Source of the DNA: Yinghuangia sp035454725
Lineage (GTDB): Bacteria; Actinomycetota; Actinomycetes; Streptomycetales; Streptomycetaceae
Length of the DNA: 64,000 nt
NCBI RefSeq assembly: GCF_051388935.1
Contig: NZ_JBPKBI010000024.1
Coordinates: forward strand, 11,247-75,246
Reading direction: 5' to 3'
Positions 56,102 through 64,000 of this stretch are shown here, piece after piece (position 1 is the first letter of the stretch; each line of letters starts with the position of its first letter). Below the pieces are notes generated by a model, which searched no databases, was not told the DNA's origin, and saw only the letters and a program-made list of their open reading frames with translations. Made by a program: the position numbers and the translations under genes.

Positions 56102-57613
56102 TCAGTCGGCGGTTTCGGTGGGCCGGTCCCTCCTGCGGGTGCGGTTCGCGGTGGGCCCCGCGTGGACGTACAACTGGGTCCGCGTCACGGCGCCCGCGGC
56201 CGGTGGGAGGGGGAGCTCGTAGGTGACGGGCCTGGTGTGGTCGAACACCTGCCGGCGGGCGTTGTAGACACGGTTGAACCGCCAGAGCATGGACGCGAAG
56301 TTCGTCTGGCCGCGGGCCAGGTTGCGGGCCAGGACGCCTGCCGCACCGACCGCCGTGCGCAGTCCGAGGTGCTTCCGGTTGATGACCGCCTGCGTGCGGA
56401 CGAGTTCCCGGTAGAAGTCCTCCAAGGGCAGGGCTGTCGGCACGACCGCGTGCTGGATGTCGAAGAGGCGGTAGTCCCGGGTGGTCAGGCGGCGTGATTC
56501 GGTGTGCCAGATTTCCGTTCCCGGATACGGCGTCATGACCGTGAGGTGGACGATCTCCGGCACCGCCAACGCGAACTCCCGTACCACGCGGAACCGTTCC
56601 TCGTCCCACGCGGGATCCACGATCAGGTTGATGGCGACCGTGATGCCCATCCCCCGGGCGGTTTCCAGGGCGCGGAAATTCTCGTCGGGGCTGACGCGCT
56701 TGCGGTACAGGTCGAGCCCGTCCGCGTCGATCGCCTCCATGCCCAGGAACATGTATTCGAGGCCCAATCCGGCCCAGCGCCGGAAGACTTCCGTGTTGCG
56801 CAGGAGAACATCGCTGCGGGTTTCGAGGTAGTAGCGCTTGCGGATTTTGCGGCGTTCGATCTCGTCCGCGATGCCGTGGCCGTGCTCGGGCCGGATGAAG
56901 GCGACGTCGTCGACGATGAACACATTCGGTTCCCGGATGCTCGCCAACTGCCGGCCCAGTGCCTCGGGCGCGCCTTTGCGGTAGCTGCGGCCGTAGAAGG
57001 TCCAGGCCGAGCAGAAGGAGCAGTCCCACGGGCAGCCTCGGGTGAACTCGATGGACGCGCAGGGGTCCAACTCACCGATGAAGTACCGGCGCCGACGGCG
57101 CGTCAGTTCACGCGCGGGCAAGTGCCCGTCGATCCCTTCGAGCATCGTGGGGGCGGGGCCGGCTCCGTCCGCCGTCACGACGCCGGGCACTTCCGCGACA
57201 CCGCCGTCGCGTACGGCGTCCAGCAACGGGCCGACCGCCGGCTCGCCTTCGCCGCGTACGACCGCGTCGACGGCTCCGCCGGCCTGGTCGATGACCTCCG
57301 CGGCGATGAAGGAGACGCTGTGGCCGCCGAAGAACACGAAGCAGTCCGGCAGCACCTGCTTGGTGCGGCGGGCGATGTCGATGGCCTCGGGGATGTTCGC
57401 GAGGTAGTTGAGGGAGATGCCGAGGGCGTCGGGCCGGAACTCGGCGATCTCCTTGGTGAGCGCCGCGTGCGGCAGCACTTGCAGGTCGATGAGGCGCACC
57501 TCGTGCCCGGCCGCCCGTGCCGCCGAGGCCACGAGTTCGAGCCCGAGTGGCTCCAGGCGAAGGAAGATCTCCGAGTACATCAGCGGGCTGGGGTGGACGA
57601 ACAGGACACGCAT
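56102..57613 (-). CDS. hpnR: Hopanoid C-3 methylase, B12-binding radical SAM
   Basis: Protein of 503 aa. N-terminal cobalamin-binding part (LFVHPSPLMYSEIFLRLEPLGLE..., LGISLNYLANIPEAIDIA, FFGGHSVSFIA) and a radical SAM core with Cys194, Cys198, Cys201 in CPWDCSFC. Segments DPCASIEFTRGC, AWTFYGRSYRKGAPEA, NVFIVDDVAFI and TPYPGTEIWHTESR match HpnR, which adds a methyl at C-3 of hopanoids using SAM and methylcobalamin. The C-terminal 60 residues are less typical. No squalene-hopene cyclase lies in the window. Confidence 0.85.
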   Translation of the reverse strand: MRVLFVHPSPLMYSEIFLRLEPLGLELVASAARAAGHEVRLIDLQVLPHAALTKEIAEFRPDALGISLNYLANIPEAIDIARRTKQVLPDCFVFFGGHSVSFIAAEVIDQAGGAVDAVVRGEGEPAVGPLLDAVRDGGVAEVPGVVTADGAGPAPTMLEGIDGHLPARELTRRRRRYFIGELDPCASIEFTRGCPWDCSFCSAWTFYGRSYRKGAPEALGRQLASIREPNVFIVDDVAFIRPEHGHGIADEIERRKIRKRYYLETRSDVLLRNTEVFRRWAGLGLEYMFLGMEAIDADGLDLYRKRVSPDENFRALETARGMGITVAINLIVDPAWDEERFRVVREFALAVPEIVHLTVMTPYPGTEIWHTESRRLTTRDYRLFDIQHAVVPTALPLEDFYRELVRTQAVINRKHLGLRTAVGAAGVLARNLARGQTNFASMLWRFNRVYNARRQVFDHTRPVTYELPLPPAAGAVTRTQLYVHAGPTANRTRRRDRPTETAD

Positions 57614-57804
57614 CGGGACCTCTGACGTCGGCAGATGACGGGCGCTGCCGATGGTTTCCGCGACGCTGTCCGGCGAACCCTGCCGTCCGAATGGGCGTCA
57701 CCCGATCGGGGGGCGGCGCAGCATGCGCACACGAACCGGGCAGGGGCTACCGGCCGGGGTTTCGCGAGAGCCCGGGTGGGACGGTGGAAAAGGGAAACGA
57801 CTTG

Positions 57805-58611
57805 ATGCGTTGGACTCGTTCGCCGTACGACAGGGCGGCCCTGCGGGCCGGCCCGTCCGCAGCACCGCCGCGCAAGCGGACCGCGTTGGTGACCGGCGCG
57901 TCGTCGGGCATCGGCGCGGCAGTGGCGGAGCGCCTCGCGGCGGAGCACTGGCGGCTGCTGCTCAACGGCCGTGACGAGGATCGGCTGAACAATGTGGCGG
58001 CGGCGACCGGGGGCACCGCTCTCCCGAGGGATCTGGCGACGCCCGACGGCCCGGCGCGGCTGGCGCGGGACGCGATCAAGATCGGCGGCCGGATCGACCT
58101 CCTGGTGGCGGGCGCGGGCGTCGGTTGGGTCGGGCCGTTCGCCGACATGCCGGGGAGCCAGGTCGATCGGCTCATGGCCGTGAACGTCGTCGCGCTCATG
58201 CGCCTCGTGCACGGCGTCCTGCCGCACATGCTCGGCGCGGGCGGGGGCACGATCGTGCTGATCGGCTCCGTCGCGGGCATCGGTGTCCGGAACGAGGCGG
58301 TCTACTCGGCGTCGAAGGCGGCCGTCCACGCGTTCGCCGAAGCCCTGCGGTACGAAGTCGCCGACTCCGGGGTGCACGTGGCGCACGTGGTTCCCGGCGT
58401 GGTGGACACCCCGTTCCTCGACCGCAGGCAGATCCCGTACACGCGGTCACGGCCGCGGCCGATGCCTCCGGCCCGAGTGGCGGACGTGGTCTGGGAGGCT
58501 TGTCGCCACGGGCGTGACGAGGTGTTCGTGCCGTCGTGGATGCGGCTCCCGGGTTGCGTCCGCACGGTCGCGCCCGAGTTGTACCACCGGTTGGTGAGGC
58601 GGTTCGGGTGA
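57805..58611 (+). CDS. Short-chain dehydrogenase/reductase
   Basis: Protein of 268 aa, ATG 57805 with AAAAGGGA upstream. TGASSGIGAAVAERLA gives the NAD(P)-binding motif; SVAGIGVRNEAVYSASKAAVHAFAEALRYE the Ser/YxxxK catalytic residues; PGVVDTPF follows. The N-terminal 25 residues are a basic extension. It starts 192 bases from the hpnR start on the opposite strand and is coupled (GTGA) to the glycosyltransferase. Lipid or sugar substrate by context only. Confidence 0.88.
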   Translation: MRWTRSPYDRAALRAGPSAAPPRKRTALVTGASSGIGAAVAERLAAEHWRLLLNGRDEDRLNNVAAATGGTALPRDLATPDGPARLARDAIKIGGRIDLLVAGAGVGWVGPFADMPGSQVDRLMAVNVVALMRLVHGVLPHMLGAGGGTIVLIGSVAGIGVRNEAVYSASKAAVHAFAEALRYEVADSGVHVAHVVPGVVDTPFLDRRQIPYTRSRPRPMPPARVADVVWEACRHGRDEVFVPSWMRLPGCVRTVAPELYHRLVRRFG

Positions 58612-59918
58612 CTTCCCGCCCGTGCCCGTACGCGCGACGCCGCACGCGCGTGGCGGTGCTCGTCGACTTGGTGCGTACGGACAATGCCGGCGGACACGTC
58701 AAGTGCTGGGAGCGTTTCGCACAGGTCGCCGCGAGCATGGACGCGGACGCCGTCGCGCTGGATTTGACGGTGTACTTCCTGGGTGCTCGCGAGGGCACCG
58801 AAGTCCTCGCGCCACATGTTCGCTTCGTCACGCTGCGGCCGGTTTTCGGCTCCGGCCCGTTCACTCGGCTCGTCGGCGGGGTCGACGCCACCGACTTCTC
58901 CCCGTACCACCCCGCGCTGGCCCGGCTGCTGGACCGCCACGACGTTTGGCACGCCACCCACATGTTCGCGCTGAGCGCCACCGCCGCCCGTCTGGCCGGG
59001 CGCCGCGGGCACCGGGGCCGCCATGGGTTGGTCGCGTCCGTGCACACGGACGTGCCGGCTCTGACGCAGGCGTACGCCGGCCTCGGCGCGCGCCGCCTGC
59101 AAGCCGCCGGGAGCGTGCGGGGCGGCGCCCGCCGCACACAGTGGATCGCGGGCGCGGCGACGGCGTTGATGCGCCACCGCCGCGACCGGCTGCTGAAGGC
59201 GTGCGACCGGGTGATGGTGTCGACCACGACCGAACTCGCCGAGTTCCGTGCTCTTCTGGGCGACCGCGTGTCCCTCCTCGGCAGGGGTACCGACCACTCC
59301 CTCTTCCTGCCCGACCCCGGAGCGCGTGCCGAGCTGAGGCGCCACGGCGTGCCGGACGGCCACACCGCCGTGCTGTTCGTCGGCCGGGTGGACGCGTCCA
59401 AGCAGGTGATGTTGCTGGCCGAAGGCGTCCGGAGAGCCCGCGAGAGCGGGCACCCGGTGCATCTCGTGGTCGCCGGGACGGGCGCGGACACCCGGCGCAT
59501 CGAGCAGCTTCTCGGCGGCGGGGTGACGTTGCTGGGTTCCGTTCCCCAGCGGGCTCTGGCCCGTGTGTACGCGGGATGCGACGTCTTCGCGTTCCCCTCC
59601 CATACCGAGACCGCGGGCAACGTCGTGGCCGAGGCAATGGCGTGCGGATTGCCGGTGGTGCTGCCCGCGGGGGTGCGAACGACCGCATGGCTGCCCGCCG
59701 ACGGGACATGCGGCCTGCTGGTCGGGAAGCCCGAGCCCGCCGCGTGGGCGCGTGCGCTCACATGGCTCGCCCGGTATCCGGAGACGTGCCGGGCCATGGG
59801 CCGTCGAGCCGCGGCGGTGGCCCGGGCCGAGCACCGCGGCTGGGACCGGGTCCTCGCCGACGACCTGCTGCCGGTGTGGCACGCCGCCGCGCCGCATGTC
59901 TCGTCCGGGGGACTATGA
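58608..59918 (+). CDS. Glycosyltransferase family 4 (GT-B)
   Basis: Protein of 436 aa from GTG 58608, overlapping the SDR stop. GT-B architecture: N-terminal VDLVRTDNAGGHVKCWERFAQ, DVWHATHMFALSAT in the acceptor domain, and a donor-domain run VLFVGRVDASKQVMLLAEG, TLLGSVPQRALARVYAGCDVF, FPSHTETAGNVVAEAMACGLPVV (the EX7E region with E in TETAGN and EAMACG). Its end overlaps the convergent EamA gene by 6 bases. Confidence 0.88.
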   Translation: MTSRPCPYARRRTRVAVLVDLVRTDNAGGHVKCWERFAQVAASMDADAVALDLTVYFLGAREGTEVLAPHVRFVTLRPVFGSGPFTRLVGGVDATDFSPYHPALARLLDRHDVWHATHMFALSATAARLAGRRGHRGRHGLVASVHTDVPALTQAYAGLGARRLQAAGSVRGGARRTQWIAGAATALMRHRRDRLLKACDRVMVSTTTELAEFRALLGDRVSLLGRGTDHSLFLPDPGARAELRRHGVPDGHTAVLFVGRVDASKQVMLLAEGVRRARESGHPVHLVVAGTGADTRRIEQLLGGGVTLLGSVPQRALARVYAGCDVFAFPSHTETAGNVVAEAMACGLPVVLPAGVRTTAWLPADGTCGLLVGKPEPAAWARALTWLARYPETCRAMGRRAAAVARAEHRGWDRVLADDLLPVWHAAAPHVSSGGL

Positions 59919-60942
59919 GGACGCGTGTCCGGTGTCGACCGGCCCGCGGTCTCGCGGCTTCGCGCGCTGCTGCCCGGCGTGCAGTGTCCGGACGGCCGGG
60001 GACGTGTCCAGGAGCACGATGCCGACGAGTGCCGTCACGGCACCGGTGGCCGCCCACACCAGGCGCATCGGGCCGCCGGTGATCGACTCGCCGAACAGTG
60101 CGATGCCGATGGTGACGGCCACGATCGGCTCGGTGACGTCGACGACCGTCAAGGACGAGGCCAGCGGCCCGGTGGAAAGAGCGCTCTGGATCAGCAGGAG
60201 CCCGAGGAGGCTCGCGACGATCAGCAGATAGGTCTGCCATGAGGTGAACACCGCCCCGGCGCCGTCCCGCCATTCGCGGATCGTCGCGGCCAGCAGGACG
60301 GACTGCACTCCCATCACGACACCGCCGGCAAGCGCCAGCATCGAGGAGCGGGCGGTGCCGCAGACGGTCCGGGACAGCAGCACAGCGGCCGACACCAGTA
60401 CGCAGGCGGCCCCCAGAGCGAGGACCCACCCCTTGGCGTCGGCCGTCGCGGCCCCGCCCTGTGGTCCGGCCGCCACCAGCGCGACGGCCAGACCGCAGGC
60501 GACCGCACCGATGCCGGCCCATTCACGCGGGCCGGGACGCAGCCGGTGCACCCGGAACGACAAGGGCACCGCGAAGACCAGCTCACTGACGATGATCGGC
60601 TGGACGAGGGACAAGGGGGCCCACAACAGTGCCACGCTTTGGAAGCCGTAGGCCGCGAAGGCGCAGCCGATCCCGGCCAACCACCGTTTCCTTCTTGCCA
60701 GCGCGGCGACGAGCCGCCACGACAGCGCCTCCGACTCCGGGCGNNNNNNNNNNNNNNNNNNNNNNNNNNNNNNNNNNNNNNNNNNNNNNNNNNNNNNNNN
60801 NNNNNNNNNNNNNNNNNNNNNNNNNNNNNNNNNNNNNNNNNNNNNNNNNNNNNNNNNNNNNNNNNNCCTGCTGCTGAAGCACACCGGCGACGGCGAAGCA
60901 CAAAGCGGAGGCCAGGGCCGCGGCAACAGCGAGTGCGATCAC
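59913..60942 (-). CDS. EamA/DMT-superfamily transporter (interrupted by gap)
   Basis: The N-terminus starts at GTG 60942 (ALAVAAALASALCFAVAGVLQQ, first membrane segment) and is then cut by the N-run 60744-60866. The part after it holds repeated membrane segments (WLAGIGCAFAAYGFQSVALLWAPLSLVQPIIVSELVFAVPL, VLALGAACVLVSAAVLL, TYLLIVASLLGLLLIQSALS, PIVAVTIGIALFGE, AATGAVTALVGIVLL). About ten spans fit the DMT family. The two parts are in one frame only if the gap length is 2 modulo 3. Confidence 0.85.
60744..60866. other. Assembly gap, 123 N
   Basis: N-run inside the EamA transporter gene. The stated length would break the frame, so it is probably not exact. Confidence 0.97.
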
Positions 60943-61119
60943 CGGTCCACGATCGTGACGGGGCGTCCGCGAAGCGTGCAGCGACACGGGCCCGGGACGG
61001 ACCGGCATCGGCGGTCGGTCAGTCGTACGGATCCTCCCGCCCCGCCGCGACGGGTGCGTGCGAAAGACGAGCTGTCGATCGCGTGGCATCGACCGGCACC
61101 GCCGCGGAGGGGGCAGGTC

Positions 61120-61350
61120 TTACTGCGGCGGGAAGACCCGCTCGCCGGTGGTGGCGTCGCTGAGGGTGATGGCTTCGACGGGGCACGACTCGGCGGCGTC
61201 GCGTACGGCCTGCGTGGCCGGGAGCGGGTCGGCGGTCGCGCGTCCCTGGCCGCGCTCGTCGAGGTCGAACTCGCCGGGGGCGGTGGCCGCGCACAGGCCT
61301 GTGCGCACGCACACCCGCTGGTCGACGGTGGCTTTCCAGTGGTCGGACAT
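61120..61350 (-). CDS. Ferredoxin (3Fe-4S type), P450 partner
   Basis: Protein of 76 aa. Cys pattern CVRTGLC (CX5C) and ESCPVEAI give a single-cluster ferredoxin; the Asp-rich surface (EFDLDERGQG) is usual for a P450 donor. It lies 116 bases after the P450 gene in the SDR-P450-ferredoxin unit. Confidence 0.92.
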   Translation of the reverse strand: MSDHWKATVDQRVCVRTGLCAATAPGEFDLDERGQGRATADPLPATQAVRDAAESCPVEAITLSDATTGERVFPPQ

Positions 61351-61466
61351 CAGATGGGCCTTTCGGGAGTATGCGCGGGAGGCGCCGCGCGGCCGGGAGA
61401 GGCGGCTCGGGTCGGGGTCCGACGGCCGCCTCGCCCGGAGGGTCGTAGCGCGTACGGTGGTCCGCT

Positions 61467-62660
61467 TCAGCCGATGACGAGCGGCAGGGTCTTCCAGCCG
61501 CGGACGGTCGACGTCTGGGCCAACTCGGCGTTGTCCCAGTCCACTTCCCAGCTCGGGAACTGCTTCAGGATCTCCTCCGCCGCGATCCGCCCCTCCAGCC
61601 GGGCCAGCGCCGCGCCGAGGCAGTAGTGGGCGCCCACGCCGAAGCTCATGTGCTGGGTGACGCGGTGGATGTCGAACCGGTCCGGGTCCGGGAACCGGTC
61701 GGGGTCGCGGTTGGCGGCGGCCTGCATGAACAGGATCGCGCTGCCGGCCGGCACCGTCTGGCCGTAGTACTCCACGTCCTTGTTGACGTAGCGGGCGGTG
61801 AACGGGCCCGTCGGCTCGAAGCGCAGGATCTCCTCGATCGCGTTCGGGATCAGCGACGGGTCCGCCACGAGTTCGGCGCGCTGCTCCGGGTAGCGGGCCA
61901 TCGTCGCACCGAACCAGCCGATCAGACGCCCGGTCGTCTCGTTCCCGGCGCCCGCGATCACCGTGCAGTACGTGATGACCTCGTCGTCGGTGAGGGTGCG
62001 CGTGACACCGTTCTCGTCGGTGAACTCCGCGTTCATCAGCTCGGTCATGATGTCGTTGGAGGGGTTCTCCTTGCGCCACTCGACGTAGTCGCGGAACTCC
62101 TCGGTGCTGAGGTTGTTCGCCTCGGCGCGCATCTTCGGGTCGCGGTTGCCCTCGGTGCTCAGCGCGGCGTCCGTGCGGTCGCGGAAGATCTCCTGGTCGG
62201 CTTCCGGGATGCCCAGCAGCATGCCGATCACGCGCATCGGCATCTCGGCGCCGACAGCCTCGACCAGGTCGAACCGCTTCGCCCCGATCACCGGCTCCAG
62301 CGCGCGCTTGCAGTACGCGCGCACCCTCGGCTCCAGCTCCGCGATCCGTCGCGGGGTGAAGATCCGCGCGAGCAGACGACGGTGGATGTCGTGGACCGGC
62401 GGGTCCTCGAAGATCAGCGACCCGGGCGGGAACTCGATGCCCGCCTGGATCAGTTCGAGGATGTCACCCCGGGCCGACGAGAACGTCTGCCAGTCCCCGA
62501 GCCCCTTCTGCACGTCGGCGTGCCGGCTGACCGCGTAGAAGTTGTACTTCTCGTTGTAGTACAGCGGCGCTTCTTCACGCATGCGCTTGTAGATCGGGTA
62601 CGGGTCCTGCACCAGCGTGTGGTCGTACGGATCCCAGTACAAAGCGGTGGCAGTGCTCAC
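61467..62660 (-). CDS. Cytochrome P450
   Basis: Protein of 397 aa from GTG 62660 behind GGAGGT. I-helix IAGAGNETTGRL, ExxR in EEILRFEP, haem loop FGVGAHYCLGAALARLEGR. The DPYDHTLVQDPYPIYKRMREEAPLYYNEKYNFYAVSRHADV start is typical of actinobacterial catabolic P450s. A mycofactocin-type SDR lies upstream and a ferredoxin downstream: oxygenation followed or preceded by alcohol oxidation. Confidence 0.94.
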   Translation of the reverse strand: MSTATALYWDPYDHTLVQDPYPIYKRMREEAPLYYNEKYNFYAVSRHADVQKGLGDWQTFSSARGDILELIQAGIEFPPGSLIFEDPPVHDIHRRLLARIFTPRRIAELEPRVRAYCKRALEPVIGAKRFDLVEAVGAEMPMRVIGMLLGIPEADQEIFRDRTDAALSTEGNRDPKMRAEANNLSTEEFRDYVEWRKENPSNDIMTELMNAEFTDENGVTRTLTDDEVITYCTVIAGAGNETTGRLIGWFGATMARYPEQRAELVADPSLIPNAIEEILRFEPTGPFTARYVNKDVEYYGQTVPAGSAILFMQAAANRDPDRFPDPDRFDIHRVTQHMSFGVGAHYCLGAALARLEGRIAAEEILKQFPSWEVDWDNAELAQTSTVRGWKTLPLVIG

Positions 62661-62884
62661 GAAATACACCTCCAGGTAGCGCACGACCCGGTCGGCTGGT
62701 CCACCGAGAGGTCGGCTGGCGAAGCTTGGTTCATGTGCGGTCGGCGAGCAGAGGCGCCGGCCGGACTCGGCTCCGGTTCGGAGCGTCGACCGCACCGGTG
62801 GCGCCGGATGCCGGCGCCTGGCGGGGGCCGAAGGCCGCCCGCCGCGGGTGACCGTGGATCACCGGGCGGGCGGCACCTCGCGGC

Positions 62885-63721
62885 CTACTTGGTCAGCGCG
62901 CCGGCGTCGATCGGCAGCGTCACACCGGTGATGAAGCGGCCTTCGTCGGAGGACAGGAACAGGATCGCGTTGCTGATGTCCTCCGGCTCCACCCACGGAG
63001 TCGGCAGGAGGTGCATGTTCTGCGACACCGCGGCGAAGTCGTCGACGGTCGGGTTCTCCAGGTCCGGGCGGAACAGCCGGAACGTGGCTTCGTTGACCGC
63101 CAGCGGGGTGTTCACCTGGGTCGGGTGAACGGTGTTGACGCGGATGCCGTGCTGGCCCAGTTCCATCGCGAGCGTGCGCATGAGGCCGACCACGCCGTGC
63201 TTCGCGGCGATGTAGTGGCCGATGTTCTGGTAGCCGCTCAGACCGCCGACGGAGCTGGTCAGCACGATCGAACCACCGCGCCCGCCCGCGATGATGTGCG
63301 GGATCGCCACCTTCGTCGTCAGCCAGACTCCGGTCAGGTTGACGTCGATCGTGTCGCGCCAGTGCTTCTCCTCCATCGCCTCCACGGTGGCACCGCTGCT
63401 CCCGATGCCGGCGTTGGCCGCGACGATGTCCAGACGCCCGAAGCGCTCAACGCCCTCGTCCACCACGGCCTTGAGTGCGGCGTGGTCGCGTACGTCGCCC
63501 TCCACGGCGTGGATGCGGCGTCCCGTCGCCTCGACCAGGCGGACGGTTTCCTTCAGGTCTTCGGGCGTCGACATCGCGATGTCCACGCCGTCGAGCTGCT
63601 TGCACACGTCGATGGCGATGATGTCGGCGCCCTCCTGCGCCAGTCGCACGGCGTGGCTGCGTCCTTGTCCGCGGGCCGCACCGGTGATGAACGCGACCTT
63701 GCCTTCGACACGTCCGGGCAT
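62885..63721 (-). CDS. Mycofactocin-coupled SDR family oxidoreductase
   Basis: Protein of 278 aa. GKVAFITGAARGQGRSHAVRLAQEGADIIAIDVCKQ is the mycofactocin-associated SDR (TIGR03971) pattern; the catalytic set is TSSVGGL and GHYIAAKHG (YxxxK). It ends RFITGVTLPIDAGALTK. Members hold a non-exchangeable NAD that is reoxidised through mycofactocin. The mycofactocin genes are not in this window. First gene of the SDR-P450-ferredoxin unit. Confidence 0.9.
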   Translation of the reverse strand: MPGRVEGKVAFITGAARGQGRSHAVRLAQEGADIIAIDVCKQLDGVDIAMSTPEDLKETVRLVEATGRRIHAVEGDVRDHAALKAVVDEGVERFGRLDIVAANAGIGSSGATVEAMEEKHWRDTIDVNLTGVWLTTKVAIPHIIAGGRGGSIVLTSSVGGLSGYQNIGHYIAAKHGVVGLMRTLAMELGQHGIRVNTVHPTQVNTPLAVNEATFRLFRPDLENPTVDDFAAVSQNMHLLPTPWVEPEDISNAILFLSSDEGRFITGVTLPIDAGALTK

Positions 63722-63812
63722 GGGGTACCTCGTCTTTCTGGGTTCGGTGCCGGCGCTGATGGTTCCTCGCCGGCGGTCTGTGGGGCGCAACAGCAGGTGT
63801 TGCGCGGGTCGT

Positions 63813-64000
63813 TCAGCGCGTGCAGGTGACCGTTTCGACGGCCTGGCGGGAGTGGCCGCAGCAACCCACGACCACAACCTCGACGGTTTTCGAGCGGCGT
63901 CCGCGCAGTCCGAGGGCCAGGAGGAGAAGCCCGGCGGCTCCGGCGGCGACGGGCCAGAAGCGTGTGAGGTTTCCGCCGCCGGCGGCCTGGAGCAGGTCGA
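63813..64000 (-). CDS. C-terminus of a small membrane protein (5' partial)
   Basis: Open frame at the window edge, 62 codons before the TGA at 63813. It reads DLLQAAGGGNLTRFWPV, a membrane segment AAGAAGLLLLALGL, then RGRRSKTVEVVVVGCCGHSR and a final CTR. The basic residues after the span suggest the C-terminus is cytoplasmic. Family not recognised. Confidence 0.6.
   Translation of the reverse strand, partial: DLLQAAGGGNLTRFWPVAAGAAGLLLLALGLRGRRSKTVEVVVVGCCGHSRQAVETVTCTR

Overview
The window is high-GC DNA with GTG and TTG starts, many 4-base stop/start overlaps and very G/C-rich third codon positions. This fits a filamentous actinomycete. A Streptomyces-type gas vesicle cluster, an NRPS with an MbtH protein, many soluble P450s, F420/luciferase-type oxidoreductases and a mycofactocin-type dehydrogenase point to Streptomycetaceae or a near relative. 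The genus cannot be read from the sequence. It is a draft assembly: there are three N-runs (3010-3119, 6491-6642, 60744-60866), and a poly-G/duplication scar lies inside a CBS-BON gene (41188-41356).

Layout. 1-5354: 3' end of an NRPS (A-PCP-TE), MbtH, a P450 interrupted by a gap, an SRPBCC protein and a small protein, all on the plus strand. 5541-10181: acyl-CoA genes, comprising a mesaconyl-C4-CoA hydratase-like protein convergent with a mesaconyl-CoA C1-C4 transferase-like protein, a crotonase and a luciferase-like oxidoreductase. 10354-18584: a five-gene alternative Hsp70 operon (TPR/zinc ribbon, J-like, GrpE-like, DnaK with four inserted zinc ribbons, zinc ribbon-TPR). 18822-29442: a catabolic assortment with a SnoaL-like protein, an APH-like kinase, a second luciferase-like oxidoreductase, an amidohydrolase-ferredoxin-P450 operon, an IclR regulator, a second amidohydrolase and three gene relics. 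29460-32986: a TetR regulator divergent from a LuxE/LuxC-like acid-reducing pair. 33201-35785: a vWA (possibly TROVE-like) protein coupled to an ARPP-2-like/HTH protein. 35804-39959: gas vesicle operon gvpO-A-F-G-J-L-S-K on the minus strand. 40655-41437: a divergent CBS-BON protein.

41715-46501: an Hsp90-family gene with a large TPR partner, the second atypical chaperone unit in the window. 47017-51073: a large secreted low-complexity protein, then a membrane-anchored truncated kinase-like protein. 51400-56002: an IclR regulator, a P450, a hemerythrin and a ferritin-like protein. 56102-60942: an HpnR-type hopanoid C-3 methylase, an SDR, a glycosyltransferase and an EamA transporter. 61120-63721: an SDR-P450-ferredoxin operon. 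63813-64000: the end of a small membrane protein.

The most unusual system is the Hsp70 operon. It appears to carry counterparts of every part of a DnaK machine: a J-like protein without HPD, a GrpE-like factor, and a DnaK whose interdomain linker is replaced by zinc ribbons, with TPR/zinc-ribbon adaptors at both ends. Other points of interest are the LuxC/LuxE pair without LuxAB, the vWA/HTH pair whose ribosome-binding site lies in a hairpin, the truncated kinase, a 37-codon SDR relic that keeps its translational coupling to a P450, and a GGGCCG-AA-CGGCCC palindrome between the gas vesicle operon and the CBS-BON gene.
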